From: Tubiluchus corallicola
Taxonomy: Eukaryota > Priapulida > Priapulimorpha > Priapulimorphida > Tubiluchidae
Direction of reading: 5' to 3'
Assembly: GCA_030141605.1 (NCBI GenBank)
Contig: JAQGDQ010002413.1
Location: 1-59,491 of the forward strand
DNA: 59,491 nucleotides
Position numbers and translations under genes: made by a program. The notes under the pieces were generated by a model. That model did not search any database. It saw nothing but the letters and a program-made list of their open reading frames with translations, and had not been told where the DNA came from. Positions 44,322 through 53,519 of this stretch are shown here, piece by piece (the first letter of the stretch is position 1; each line of letters starts with the position of its first letter).

Positions 44322-46406
44322 TTATTTAGTAACTACCCCTAACTCCGCTATCCCTACTACACCATTTTCATCTACTACCGATAAAGCACGAAGCTTGACA
44401 AATCGCCCTCTCTCGGCCTTAAACAGCCTCTTTTGCCATATCGGATTACTCTTTATATTTGAAAATTCTCCCTTAGACACCGGGGTTCCCCACCTTTTCC
44501 CATCCATGCTTACATAAAAGTTATAATTAAAAATAAGGCCCTTCTCACCTCTACTCTGATCAGGCAGATAGGTAAAACCCTCAATATCCAACTCTTCGCC
44601 TAAATCAACAATAATATCAACAGGAAAATCCTCTGCATTAGTAAAATAAGTTGAAGAAGGATCATCATCAATTGCCTTATTCGCATGCTTACTTTGAGTG
44701 TCATGAAGTTTCCACTTGGCCTTGCAGACATCAAACAGAGTAGTTGTCACAGGGCCTGATTCTTCGGTTTCTGGATCGAAAGAAACTGCTTTGACCACCC
44801 CTTTCCTTTTTTGCATAAACGGCTCTTTATAGAGAGAAGAACCGGCATTTGGCTCTGAACCATCTGTCGTATATCTTATTTCGCTGGTGCGCTCAAAAGT
44901 AGTCATGCTCACACGTCCGACCTTATCCCTGCTAATATCAGGAGCTAGCAATACTTTGGGGGCATTATATATCTCAATATTTGATATAGTAGGGCAGGCT
45001 TTAGACCTCTTTATGCTAAACCGCACCTTCGTAGCCGTTATCGGGTCAAACCGTAAAATGCGCTTATAACCAATAGTTGTTTCAGATGCCAGCTCTACCC
45101 ACTCTCCATTGGCCATCGCTTCAAGTGTGAACTCTTGTACTCTCTGTCCCAAAGCAATATACTCCTGTACCAGAAAACGATTTACTGTTGTCGCTCTCTT
45201 TAAATCTATAATCAGCGACGCTTCGGTAATATTATCATCCGTTGCCCAGTATGTTTTTTTATTCCCATCAACTACATTCTTTGCACTATACCCACGTCCT
45301 CTATCCGATGTAGCAGTTACCCTTTTTCCCTTTGCAATATTATGAGCAAAATCCGCTTTTATTGTCTTTGCCAATCCCATAAGAGCTGCTGAATCATTCT
45401 CATGAACAAGCCCCCTTCTATCAACTGGGAAATTTAGTAGTAGCGATGCATTTCTACCTATCGAATTGTAATAAATATTAAGTAGCCAGGGAATATCTTT
45501 TACTTTATGATCTTCCGACTCATGATAATACCAGCCCGGCCTTATTGATACATCTGCCTCTGCCGGAACCCAGTGCGTCCCATCATCATGCCCTTCACGT
45601 AGCTCTTTATAATGTGGATAACCCGGCCAGACCTCATCCCTGCGTAACAGTGACCAGTTTGTTTCTGGTGACCACCCCTCCTCATTGCCAATCCAACGAA
45701 CATCAGGCCCCGCATCACTAAAAAGAACTGCACTAGGCTGCAAGTTTCGCACTATCTTGTAAGTATTTGGCCAATCATAATAACTCTTTCTATCTATTTC
45801 TCTTCTCTCTCTTGCCCCTCCATAATAACCTACCCCCCCATTTGCCCCGTCAAACCACACCTCAAAAATCTCTCCATAGTTGGATAGCAATTCACGCAAC
45901 TGTTCACGCATTATTTCTATATACTCAGGCCTACCATAATACTGACTATTACGATCCCAGGGAGAGAGATAGACCCCCAGCTTTAACCCATACTCTTTGC
46001 ATGCCTCCGCCAACTCTTCTACTATATCACCCTCTCCGTTGCGATAGGGGGAATTCTTAACAGAATGCTCAGTTGTTTTAGTAGGCCACAGACAGAAACC
46101 ATCATGATGCTTGGCAGTCAATATAACTCCTGTCATGCCAGCCTCCTTAAATATGCGACACCATTGGCGACAATCCAAATCAGACGGATTAAAGATCTCA
46201 GGCGACTCATCACCATAACCCCACTCCATATTGGTAAAAGTGTTCATATTAAAATGAACAAAAGCGTAAAACTCCATCTCGTGCCACGCAAGTTGCCTCT
46301 CTGACGGAATGGGACCAAACGGGTTAGGAGGAGCAGCCTGCCTACATGAAGTAACCGTTGCCAGTACAAAAAACGGCATAAACAAACTGGCTCTAAAACA
46401 TTTCAT
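44322..46406 (-). CDS. GH29 alpha-L-fucosidase with F5/8C and beta-sandwich domains (lipoprotein)
   Basis: The Met at 46406 gives a lipoprotein signal (MKCFRASLFMPFFVLATVTS then Cys); an in-frame Met lies 39 bases earlier. Residues about 40-360 are the GH29 catalytic barrel with TAKHHDGFCLWPTKTTEHS and the nucleophile Asp in EVWFDGANGG. Then come a discoidin-like F5/8C domain (VVDGNKKTYWATDDN), a CHB_HEX_C-like module (EIRYTTDGSEPNAGS) and a second F5/8C-like domain (AIDDDPSSTYFTNAEDFP). It releases fucose from glycans at the cell surface. The 707-residue length fits multidomain Bacteroidota fucosidases. Confidence 0.92.
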   Translation of the reverse strand: MKCFRASLFMPFFVLATVTSCRQAAPPNPFGPIPSERQLAWHEMEFYAFVHFNMNTFTNMEWGYGDESPEIFNPSDLDCRQWCRIFKEAGMTGVILTAKHHDGFCLWPTKTTEHSVKNSPYRNGEGDIVEELAEACKEYGLKLGVYLSPWDRNSQYYGRPEYIEIMREQLRELLSNYGEIFEVWFDGANGGVGYYGGARERREIDRKSYYDWPNTYKIVRNLQPSAVLFSDAGPDVRWIGNEEGWSPETNWSLLRRDEVWPGYPHYKELREGHDDGTHWVPAEADVSIRPGWYYHESEDHKVKDIPWLLNIYYNSIGRNASLLLNFPVDRRGLVHENDSAALMGLAKTIKADFAHNIAKGKRVTATSDRGRGYSAKNVVDGNKKTYWATDDNITEASLIIDLKRATTVNRFLVQEYIALGQRVQEFTLEAMANGEWVELASETTIGYKRILRFDPITATKVRFSIKRSKACPTISNIEIYNAPKVLLAPDISRDKVGRVSMTTFERTSEIRYTTDGSEPNAGSSLYKEPFMQKRKGVVKAVSFDPETEESGPVTTTLFDVCKAKWKLHDTQSKHANKAIDDDPSSTYFTNAEDFPVDIIVDLGEELDIEGFTYLPDQSRGEKGLIFNYNFYVSMDGKRWGTPVSKGEFSNIKSNPIWQKRLFKAERGRFVKLRALSVVDENGVVGIAELGVVTK

Positions 46407-46615
46407 TATATTATACATACTCACTCTTATATGAAGAAATAACATTTATGCTGAGACTGTAAAAATAGCAGCAATGTGAATGTCGAACATTAACGCTACT
46501 TACAGTATATTTTGATCACAATTAAAGTATTAATAGCTCAAATTTAATAATTTATTCCATCCTTAAAACATTTAGTTTTACCTTTGGAATGCTTTAAAGT
46601 TAATGTTAACCGTTT

Positions 46616-47590
46616 ATGGCATCAAAGCAAGATATTAAATCACCAATAAAATCGGAGCTAAAAGGGTTTGAGCCATATTATCGGCGCGCTACAAAAACGA
46701 AAATCCCCATTCTTGACATCATAATCAACTATATACTGAGGAGAAAGGGTAAACAGATGCGCCCTATCTTAGTGTTTCTTTCAGCTAAACTGAATGGAGA
46801 ATTTAATGAAAAAGCTTACCACGCAGCTATTACAATTGAACTTTTACATACAGCTACATTACTACATGATGACGTAGTAGATGAGGCGCATCAGCGCAGA
46901 GGTTTCTTTTCAATTAATGCTATATGGAAAAATAAACTAGCTGTACTTGTGGGAGACTATATTCTTGCAAAAGGATTGCTATGGTCACTTGACCATGACA
47001 ACTATGACCTTCTTAAGCATATATCTGTAGCTGTAAAAGACATGAGTGAGGGAGAGATTCTCCAGATCGAAAAAAATCGAAAATTCAATGTGACAGAGGA
47101 GACATATTTTGAAATAATAAAGAAAAAAACTGCATCATTGCTGTCAACAAGTGCTGCCGTGGGAACATGCTCTGTAACCAATGATGAGAAAAAAATATCG
47201 CTAATGCGCAAATTTGGCGAACATGCCGGAATCGCATATCAAATTAAAGATGACCTCTTCGACTTTGAAAAGAATAAACTTACAGGAAAACCAGCAGGTA
47301 ACGATATTCGTGAAAGAAAAATGACACTACCTTTTATATACGCACTTTCCGTATCGAAAAAAAAGGAGAAAAGTAGCATATTAAAAACTCTGAAAAAGCA
47401 TGACAAATCATCTGAAGATATTGATAAAATCATCAAATTTGTAAGGAAAAAAGGGGGAATGGAATATGCCAAAAGCATGATGCTGCTATACAGGAATAAA
47501 GCAATAAAACTTCTTGACACATATCCCGAATCAAAATATAAAACAGCGCTTATAGAATATGTCAACTATATTACATCCAGAAAAAAGTAA
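46616..47590 (+). CDS. Polyprenyl diphosphate synthase (IspB-like)
   Basis: The 324-residue trans-isoprenyl synthase has the first Asp-rich motif LLHDDVVDEAHQRRG, GDYILAKGL and the second motif QIKDDLFDFEKN. It makes the long prenyl tail for quinones, the substrate of a UbiA-type enzyme such as that at 32726. A TAnnTTTG element (TACCTTTG, 46579-46586) lies 30 bp upstream. It is transcribed divergently from the fucosidase gene. Confidence 0.92.
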   Translation: MASKQDIKSPIKSELKGFEPYYRRATKTKIPILDIIINYILRRKGKQMRPILVFLSAKLNGEFNEKAYHAAITIELLHTATLLHDDVVDEAHQRRGFFSINAIWKNKLAVLVGDYILAKGLLWSLDHDNYDLLKHISVAVKDMSEGEILQIEKNRKFNVTEETYFEIIKKKTASLLSTSAAVGTCSVTNDEKKISLMRKFGEHAGIAYQIKDDLFDFEKNKLTGKPAGNDIRERKMTLPFIYALSVSKKKEKSSILKTLKKHDKSSEDIDKIIKFVRKKGGMEYAKSMMLLYRNKAIKLLDTYPESKYKTALIEYVNYITSRKK

Positions 47591-47820
47591 AATATGATAG
47601 GCAACAACTCGAACGCAAACAACATATTATATATCAAAGCCCACTACAACTCTAAGGACTTTGGCCAAGGTTAAGAAAAGCGATGTAAAATTAGGACATT
47701 GAGATAGCTCTCGACAAAAAAACAGGTAAAAGCAGATAAGAACTTCACTATTATTATGACGGGGGAAAGTAGCAGACATGCCTGTTGCATAATCACCCTG
47801 AATCTACAGGCACACAGTAT

Positions 47821-48354
47821 ATGAGGAAACTACGAAACGATGAACTAAAAAGAATGAGCACTGAAGAGTTTAAAAGTGCGGAAAGACTCCCGGTTACTAT
47901 CATCATCGACAATATTCGCAGTGGCAACAATACAGGCTCTATCTTTAGAACATCCGACGCCTTATCGGTACAAAAAATTATCCTTTGTGGCATTACAGCT
48001 ACCCCCCCAAATAAAGAGATACATAAAACCGCACTGGGTGCAGAAGATTCTGTCCCATGGGAATATTTTGAATTCACAGAAGACGCCGTGAAAAAGCTAA
48101 AAGAAGAAGAGTACACCATTATAGCTGTAGAGCAGGTAGAGGGTAGCATCTCGCTACCTGAATATACCCCAAAAAAAGGACAAAAATCGGCGTTGATCTT
48201 TGGGAATGAAGTAAAAGGGGTTCAGCAAAAGATCATTGACATGTGTGACAAAGCTATTGAAATACCCCAGTATGGCACAAAACACTCTCTCAATGTATCT
48301 GTTTGTGTCGGAATTACACTTTGGGAAATAGTTCGCAAGCTAACTATGAACTGA
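47821..48354 (+). CDS. TrmH/SpoU-family RNA 2'-O-methyltransferase
   Basis: This SPOUT methyltransferase has all three family motifs: DNIRSGNNTGSIFRTSDA, LIFGNEVKGV and IPQYGTKHSLNVSVCVGI. I start at the Met at 47821 (MRKLRNDELKRM). The frame is open from 47785, but the 12 extra residues look unlike the family. It gives about 177 residues and lacks an N-terminal substrate-binding domain, like small TrmH or TrmL-type enzymes. Target RNA is unknown. Confidence 0.9.
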   Translation: MRKLRNDELKRMSTEEFKSAERLPVTIIIDNIRSGNNTGSIFRTSDALSVQKIILCGITATPPNKEIHKTALGAEDSVPWEYFEFTEDAVKKLKEEEYTIIAVEQVEGSISLPEYTPKKGQKSALIFGNEVKGVQQKIIDMCDKAIEIPQYGTKHSLNVSVCVGITLWEIVRKLTMN

Positions 48355-48683
48355 TGCTCCCTGCAAGGGGCTTCCACACAGACGAAAACTAAACAAGTCA
48401 CATCTAATCATCAAACATTATATCAGCGTAAGATTTTTGCTATAACAGCCAAAAATTGCAACCGGCTAATATTGTTTAACTTCAAAAAATTTATAGCTTT
48501 GACGTGCATCTTAGCTATCATGTATGTAACTAGGAACTGCTAAAACACCGGATGAAAGTCAGAACAGAACAGAACTCTTTTTAACAAAAACTATGTAGAA
48601 AATATTAACACTCTACAACCTGTAAAACATGTCAACACTTTAGATTCAACCAGAAACCCTATATATAAACTACAACCAAATAA
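48355..48683. other. Intergenic stretch, nothing recognised
   Basis: These 329 bases lie between the methyltransferase and PspC genes. They are A+T-rich, and I see no ORF with coding character, hairpin terminator or match to the repeat families described elsewhere in the window. Confidence 0.5.
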
Positions 48684-48896
48684 ATGGAGCAAAAAAATGA
48701 ACCTAAAAAACTTCGTCGCTCAGCTACCATGATTAAGCTTGGTGGTGTATGTGGAGGACTTGCAGAGTACTTCAATGCAGATGTAACTATTTTCAGGCTT
48801 ATATTTGCTATTGCGGCAGTATTCAGCTTTCTTATCCCCGCCACAATTGCATATCTGGTAATGTGGATTATAATCCCGAAGAACCCATACAATTAA
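48684..48896 (+). CDS. PspC-domain protein
   Basis: The 70-residue protein has the PspC layout: basic N-terminus (PKKLRRSATMIKLGGVCGGLAEYF), then one transmembrane helix (LIFAIAAVFSFLIPATIAYLVMWIII). This family is linked to membrane stress responses. It stands alone here. Confidence 0.88.
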   Translation: MEQKNEPKKLRRSATMIKLGGVCGGLAEYFNADVTIFRLIFAIAAVFSFLIPATIAYLVMWIIIPKNPYN

Positions 48897-49076
48897 AAGC
48901 GTGAAGAAGCTTTATAATAATAAATAATAGACTAATGGCTGCACATCTATCCAACCTATATAAAATGAGGGGATGGGTATTTCCCATACAGCCCAAACAA
49001 TTTAATATACCCCAAATACAAACTGATAATTTAATAACCAAAAAAATATTTTAAAACAATAAAACCGCGACAAATC

Positions 49077-50186
49077 ATGAAACGTATTACTGTTATTGCC
49101 ATTACCACTCTTTTTGTAGTCTCCTCTTTTGCTCAGGACATGAACAATATACGCCTGTCTGAAGAGCTGAGGCGACCAGCTACAGGAAGAAAAGAGATAC
49201 GAGTACCGGACATTCTTGGATATAAAACGCTTAAATGTGATTTTCATATGCACACGGTCTTTTCCGACGGCTCAGTATGGCCCACGTTCAGAGTTGATGA
49301 AGCATGGGAAGAGGGGCTGGATGCAATCTCTATAACAGATCATATTGAAAACAACCCTTCCAAAAGATTTGTAGGAGGAGACCATAACTCCCCATACGAT
49401 ATTGCTTTGGGCAGAGCTTTGGAAAAGAATATCATTCTTGTGCGTGGCGGTGAAATTTCACGAGGCATGCCTCCCGGGCACTTTAATGCCCTGTTTGTGA
49501 ATGATGTAAACCCTCTAAATACTGAAGACTACATGGACGCTTTTAAAGAGGCCGCCAGACAGGGTGCTTTTATTAAGTGGAACCACCCGGGATGGAAAGC
49601 ACAACAACCCGACACTACAATGTGGTGGAATATACACCAGGAACTGTACGAAAAAGGGTTGATACATGGGATCGAAGTCTTCAATGAAGTAGAATGGTAC
49701 CCTATAGCTCTGGACTGGTGTATAGAAAAAAATCTTGCTGTAACAGGGAACTCAGATATTCACGGTGTGGTGTCAAAAATGTATAACCTGGATAAATACC
49801 ATCGCCCCATGACCCTAGTATTTGCAAAAGACCGCTCAGAAGAGGCTATAAAAGAGGCAATGTTTGATCAAAGAACGGTTGCATTCTTCACCAACACTCT
49901 CATCGGTAAAGAGGAATTCTTAAAAGCTATTTTTGAAGCTTGTGTGGTGGTAGGAGAAGGTAAAGTCACCAGTAGGTCAGCGAGAAGGGAAGAGGCCGTT
50001 TACTCCGTTAAAAATAACTCTGACATAAAATTCACACTGTCAACAAAGAATAGTAATAAAATAGTAATTCCCGCAAATTCAGAAACTCAGATTTCTCAAA
50101 AAGCCGGAAAGAGAGTCCCCTTTATTGTTGAAAATATGTTTATCGGAGGAACAGAAAACCTTAAAGTAGAACTACTATTCGAATAA
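49077..50186 (+). CDS. Sb-PDE-type PHP-domain phosphoesterase, secreted
   Basis: It has a signal peptide (MKRITVIAITTLFVVSSFAQ) and then a PHP domain with CDFHMHTVFSDGSVWP, ITDHIENN, RGGEISRGMPPGHFNALF, KWNHPGW and GNSDIHG, the full set of metal-binding His/Asp/Glu motifs. The C-terminal part (about residues 280-369) is a beta-sandwich. It resembles the Sb-PDE family described from sphingobacteria and related bacteria, which hydrolyse phosphodiester or phosphotriester bonds. The natural substrate is unknown. Confidence 0.88.
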   Translation: MKRITVIAITTLFVVSSFAQDMNNIRLSEELRRPATGRKEIRVPDILGYKTLKCDFHMHTVFSDGSVWPTFRVDEAWEEGLDAISITDHIENNPSKRFVGGDHNSPYDIALGRALEKNIILVRGGEISRGMPPGHFNALFVNDVNPLNTEDYMDAFKEAARQGAFIKWNHPGWKAQQPDTTMWWNIHQELYEKGLIHGIEVFNEVEWYPIALDWCIEKNLAVTGNSDIHGVVSKMYNLDKYHRPMTLVFAKDRSEEAIKEAMFDQRTVAFFTNTLIGKEEFLKAIFEACVVVGEGKVTSRSARREEAVYSVKNNSDIKFTLSTKNSNKIVIPANSETQISQKAGKRVPFIVENMFIGGTENLKVELLFE

Positions 50187-50360
50187 TATAGTTTTTGTGC
50201 TATTACACTTACTACTCTTTTATTCTATATACAGGGGTAACTCAGGGATAAAGCTTCAAAGCAGACGGGACAATACCGAACAGCTAGATAAGCTTTCAAG
50301 ATGAATTACAAAAACAATAATTGTCTGAGACTATGAAAATAGTAGCTTTATAGGTATGTT

Positions 50361-51830
50361 CTAATCCTCCTTAAAAATACCTTTTAAGTCCAGGCCATCT
50401 CCCATCTCATCCTGTTTTATCAATAATCGGGCAAACAGCTCTTTTGCTTTTGCTGAATACTCTTCATTACCGATCAGGTTATTCATCTCTAAAGGATCAT
50501 TAGTAAGATCAAACAACTTCATTTTTGCTATTTGTGGATACACGATCAACTTATAGCCTTCAGCTCTGATCATTCTCTGCTTGTCCATATATGCTCCATA
50601 GATTGACTTATACGAGCTTCGGGTTTGCACCCCTTTTGCAAGAGGCAGCAAACTATTAAACTCCACATAATAAGGTTTTTCAAAGCCTGCTAGCTCTATT
50701 GTCGATGGCATAATATCCTGAATATAAACATCCAAATCAATTCGCCTATTTTTAGGTAAATCTGGCCCAATCACAATCAATGGAGATCTCATGCTGTGAT
50801 CGTACATACTTTGCTTGCCCATTAAGCCATGCTCTCCACACGCCAAGCCGTGATCTGCGCTATAAAAAATGTAAGTATTATCCTTTTGTCCCGAACTCTC
50901 TAACGCTTCCATAATACGCCCGATCTGCCTGTCCATATGCGTAATGATCGCATAATACTCTTGACGGTTAACTTTAACGGCGTGCTCAGTCCTGGGAAAA
51001 GGAGCCAGCTTCTCATCACGCAACTCCCTATCACACCCTATCGCATCCTTATCAGGGTACTCAGGAAGGAATGTTTTAGGCACCTCAATATTTTCGAGAG
51101 GATACATGTCAACACAACTCTTGGGTGACTGGCGCGGATCATGGGGAGCATTAAAGGCCACATACATAAAAAATGGATTCTTACGCTCCCTACACGTACT
51201 AATAAAGTCAACCGCCTCGTCTCCCAATACTTCACTCCAGTGCTTACCACCTTTCCAGAATCCCCCATATTGCCTATGCCACGGTTGCCAGATTGTATCG
51301 TTTTCATGAAGCGGCCTATTATATCCCTCAGGAGTCTGATTAGGCATACCTCCCGACCGCTTGGTGCCCATATACTCAAAACAGTCTTCTACCTTAGCTC
51401 TTATATGCCACTTACCTGCCATATAAGTATCATAACCGGCATTAGCCATAACGTTCCCCCACATCTGTGACATATAAACCGAATCTCTTTGGGACAAATG
51501 CTTTTCTATCTTGCGTGCATTCCAAATAGTGCGCCCTGTATTAAGCATTGTTCGTGAAGCTACACAAATCGCACCACTCCACCCTCCCATATTATAAGCA
51601 TGGGTAAAAGTTACTCCGCTTTCAACCAGCTTATCTAGATTAGGCGTTATCACTTCACGGTTACCTAAAACATGAATCGTATTATATGCCTGGTCATCTG
51701 CAAACAAAAATATAATATTCGGTTGCTCTCTCTCTTTTTTAGACTGTGAGGATGACATAGATATAACTGAAGTTGGCACTAATAAAAGTGCGGCAAAAAA
51801 CAGGTAGCCACTAAACATAATTTTTAACAT
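50361..51830 (-). CDS. S1-family sulfatase (formylglycine type)
   Basis: The 489-residue secreted sulfatase has a signal peptide to about residue 24. The metal-binding FLFADDQAYNT comes near the N-terminus. The signature at residues 89-100 is C-V-A-S-R-T-M-L-N-T-G-R, the C-x-A-x-R variant in which Cys must be converted to formylglycine by a maturase. DRQIGRIMEALE and YSADHGLACGEHGLMGKQSM follow. Surrounding fucosidases suggest sulfated fucose-containing glycans as substrate. No maturase gene is in the window. Confidence 0.92.
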   Translation of the reverse strand: MLKIMFSGYLFFAALLLVPTSVISMSSSQSKKEREQPNIIFLFADDQAYNTIHVLGNREVITPNLDKLVESGVTFTHAYNMGGWSGAICVASRTMLNTGRTIWNARKIEKHLSQRDSVYMSQMWGNVMANAGYDTYMAGKWHIRAKVEDCFEYMGTKRSGGMPNQTPEGYNRPLHENDTIWQPWHRQYGGFWKGGKHWSEVLGDEAVDFISTCRERKNPFFMYVAFNAPHDPRQSPKSCVDMYPLENIEVPKTFLPEYPDKDAIGCDRELRDEKLAPFPRTEHAVKVNRQEYYAIITHMDRQIGRIMEALESSGQKDNTYIFYSADHGLACGEHGLMGKQSMYDHSMRSPLIVIGPDLPKNRRIDLDVYIQDIMPSTIELAGFEKPYYVEFNSLLPLAKGVQTRSSYKSIYGAYMDKQRMIRAEGYKLIVYPQIAKMKLFDLTNDPLEMNNLIGNEEYSAKAKELFARLLIKQDEMGDGLDLKGIFKED

Positions 51831-52081
51831 ATATAGTCTATTTAATAATTTTATCCTCTATCTTCATTCCGGCAGATTTAAGTATTTTTCCAAAAACTCA
51901 CCTTCATTTCTTATTGCTTTCCAGAAATACATTTAATATATTTGACGAAACTACATTTAATTTAACCATTTTCAAATTTAAAATAAATTGCATGATTTTT
52001 TTATATTATTGAATATCTTTTAAATCTTATACTTTACAAAATAGCAAACAAACGATGATATTTATAAAACATATAAACATA

Positions 52082-53179
52082 ATGAAAAAACTTATTCTAA
52101 TACCTGTTATACTCTTATTACTAGCCGGATGTTCAAAAAAAGTACCATCCTATTTGCAGAACTATAAAAAAGAGTACAGGGAGAACCCAAAAGCTGCAAA
52201 CCTGCAATGGTTTAAAGATGCGCAATATGGGCTGTTCATCCACTATGGCCTATACAGTATTTTAGAAAAAGGAGAATGGGTTCAATTAAGAGACACTATT
52301 CCTGTGGCGGAATATGCAAAACTAAAAGACAGATTTACTGCTGAAAACTTCAATGCCGATAAAATAACAGATATCGCAATTGATGCCGGGATGAAGTATA
52401 TAACAATCACTACAAAACACCATGATGGCTTCTGCCTGTTTGATACAAAAGCAACCGATTTCAATGTGTTAAACTCCCCCGCAAAGAGAGATCTAATAAA
52501 AGAGCTTTACGATGCCTGTAGACGAAAAGGGCTTGGACTATTTTTGTACTACTCTTATGGAGCTGACTGGAAGCACCCCTACTTTTATTCAAGAGAAAAG
52601 GGCTGGGCTAGTGGAAGGCCTGCATACACTGAGCCCCAACCCGAGTATAAATTCAAAAAAGATGAAGACTTTGAAATCTATATTGACTTTGTTCATCAAC
52701 AACTAAAAGAGCTGCTAAACCAATACCCCGACATTGCAGGAATATGGTTTGACCCTATCATGGGCTACTATGCACGTCCCAGCCTATTCCCTATTGACTC
52801 GACCTATGCTCTGATACGAAGCATGTCCCCTCACGCTTTGATATCTTTTAAACAAGGAGCAAATGGTGATGAAGATTTTATGGCACCAGAAAGAGGTGGG
52901 AATGCAAAGGTTGGACAGCAATTTGAAATAGCAAAAACAGTATACAAAAAAAATGAGGGTAAACCACGCGAAATATGCAACACATTACAACCTCACGCGT
53001 GGGGGTACAGTAAAAAACACGATGGGAATCATAAAACGGCCGATGATATAATTAAAATGCTAGAAAATGCTAGAAAAATAAATGCAAACCTACTTCTAAA
53101 TGTCGGGCCAAAAGCTGACGGCTCTTTCCCTGAAGAGGACATAAAAGCACTAAAAGAAGCAGGCAAAAGAATTAAATAA
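52082..53179 (+). CDS. GH29 alpha-L-fucosidase, short lipoprotein
   Basis: The Met at 52082 gives a clean lipoprotein signal (MKKLILIPVILLLLAGCSKK); another in-frame Met lies at 52055. The catalytic barrel of about 340 residues has TTKHHDGFCLFDTKATDFN and GIWFDPIMGYYA, with the putative nucleophile Asp followed by Pro rather than the usual Gly. It ends right after the barrel (LLLNVGPKADGSFPEEDI) without accessory domains. It is clearly diverged from the other two fucosidases in the window. Confidence 0.9.
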   Translation: MKKLILIPVILLLLAGCSKKVPSYLQNYKKEYRENPKAANLQWFKDAQYGLFIHYGLYSILEKGEWVQLRDTIPVAEYAKLKDRFTAENFNADKITDIAIDAGMKYITITTKHHDGFCLFDTKATDFNVLNSPAKRDLIKELYDACRRKGLGLFLYYSYGADWKHPYFYSREKGWASGRPAYTEPQPEYKFKKDEDFEIYIDFVHQQLKELLNQYPDIAGIWFDPIMGYYARPSLFPIDSTYALIRSMSPHALISFKQGANGDEDFMAPERGGNAKVGQQFEIAKTVYKKNEGKPREICNTLQPHAWGYSKKHDGNHKTADDIIKMLENARKINANLLLNVGPKADGSFPEEDIKALKEAGKRIK

Positions 53180-53417
53180 AGGGACGAAGCCTTCGCGTGA
53201 CAAAAGGGCTTATCAGATTATTAAGGGAAAGTTTGAAAGAAAACCCACTTTAGCCGGGAAATAAAATAATACGGGTGTCTCCTACTTTGGATTGACACTA
53301 AATTAGATAATCTATTGCGACAGGCTTAAACCATCCGTTCTGCACAAAGACACCTCTCTTCACACGCATAAAGAGAACGCCTGTTATAAGGCCTTTTTAA
53401 ACTTATTGCGCTCCCCT

Positions 53418-53491
53418 GCTTCTTTGTATTACACAGACAAAGAAGCAATGGCGGGCTTTATACTTGCTCAAAGAGTGTACTTAAAGCCCGC
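53418..53491. repeat. Two adjacent strong hairpins between convergent fucosidase genes
   Basis: TGCTTCTTTGT (53418-53428) pairs with ACAAAGAAGCA (53437-53447). Immediately after, GCGGGCTTTA (53451-53460) pairs with TAAAGCCCGC (53482-53491), and the match extends outward with GCAAT/ATTGC. There is no T-run, so they are not classical terminators. The rest of the 340-bp gap (53180-53519) holds nothing recognisable. Confidence 0.65.
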
Positions 53492-53519
53492 TATTGCCAC
53501 TTGCTTTTCAAAACCTCAA

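Noticed and set aside
45767-46304. Plus-strand open frames opposite the 707-residue fucosidase
   Set aside because: They are shadows of a strongly supported minus-strand gene with catalytic motifs.
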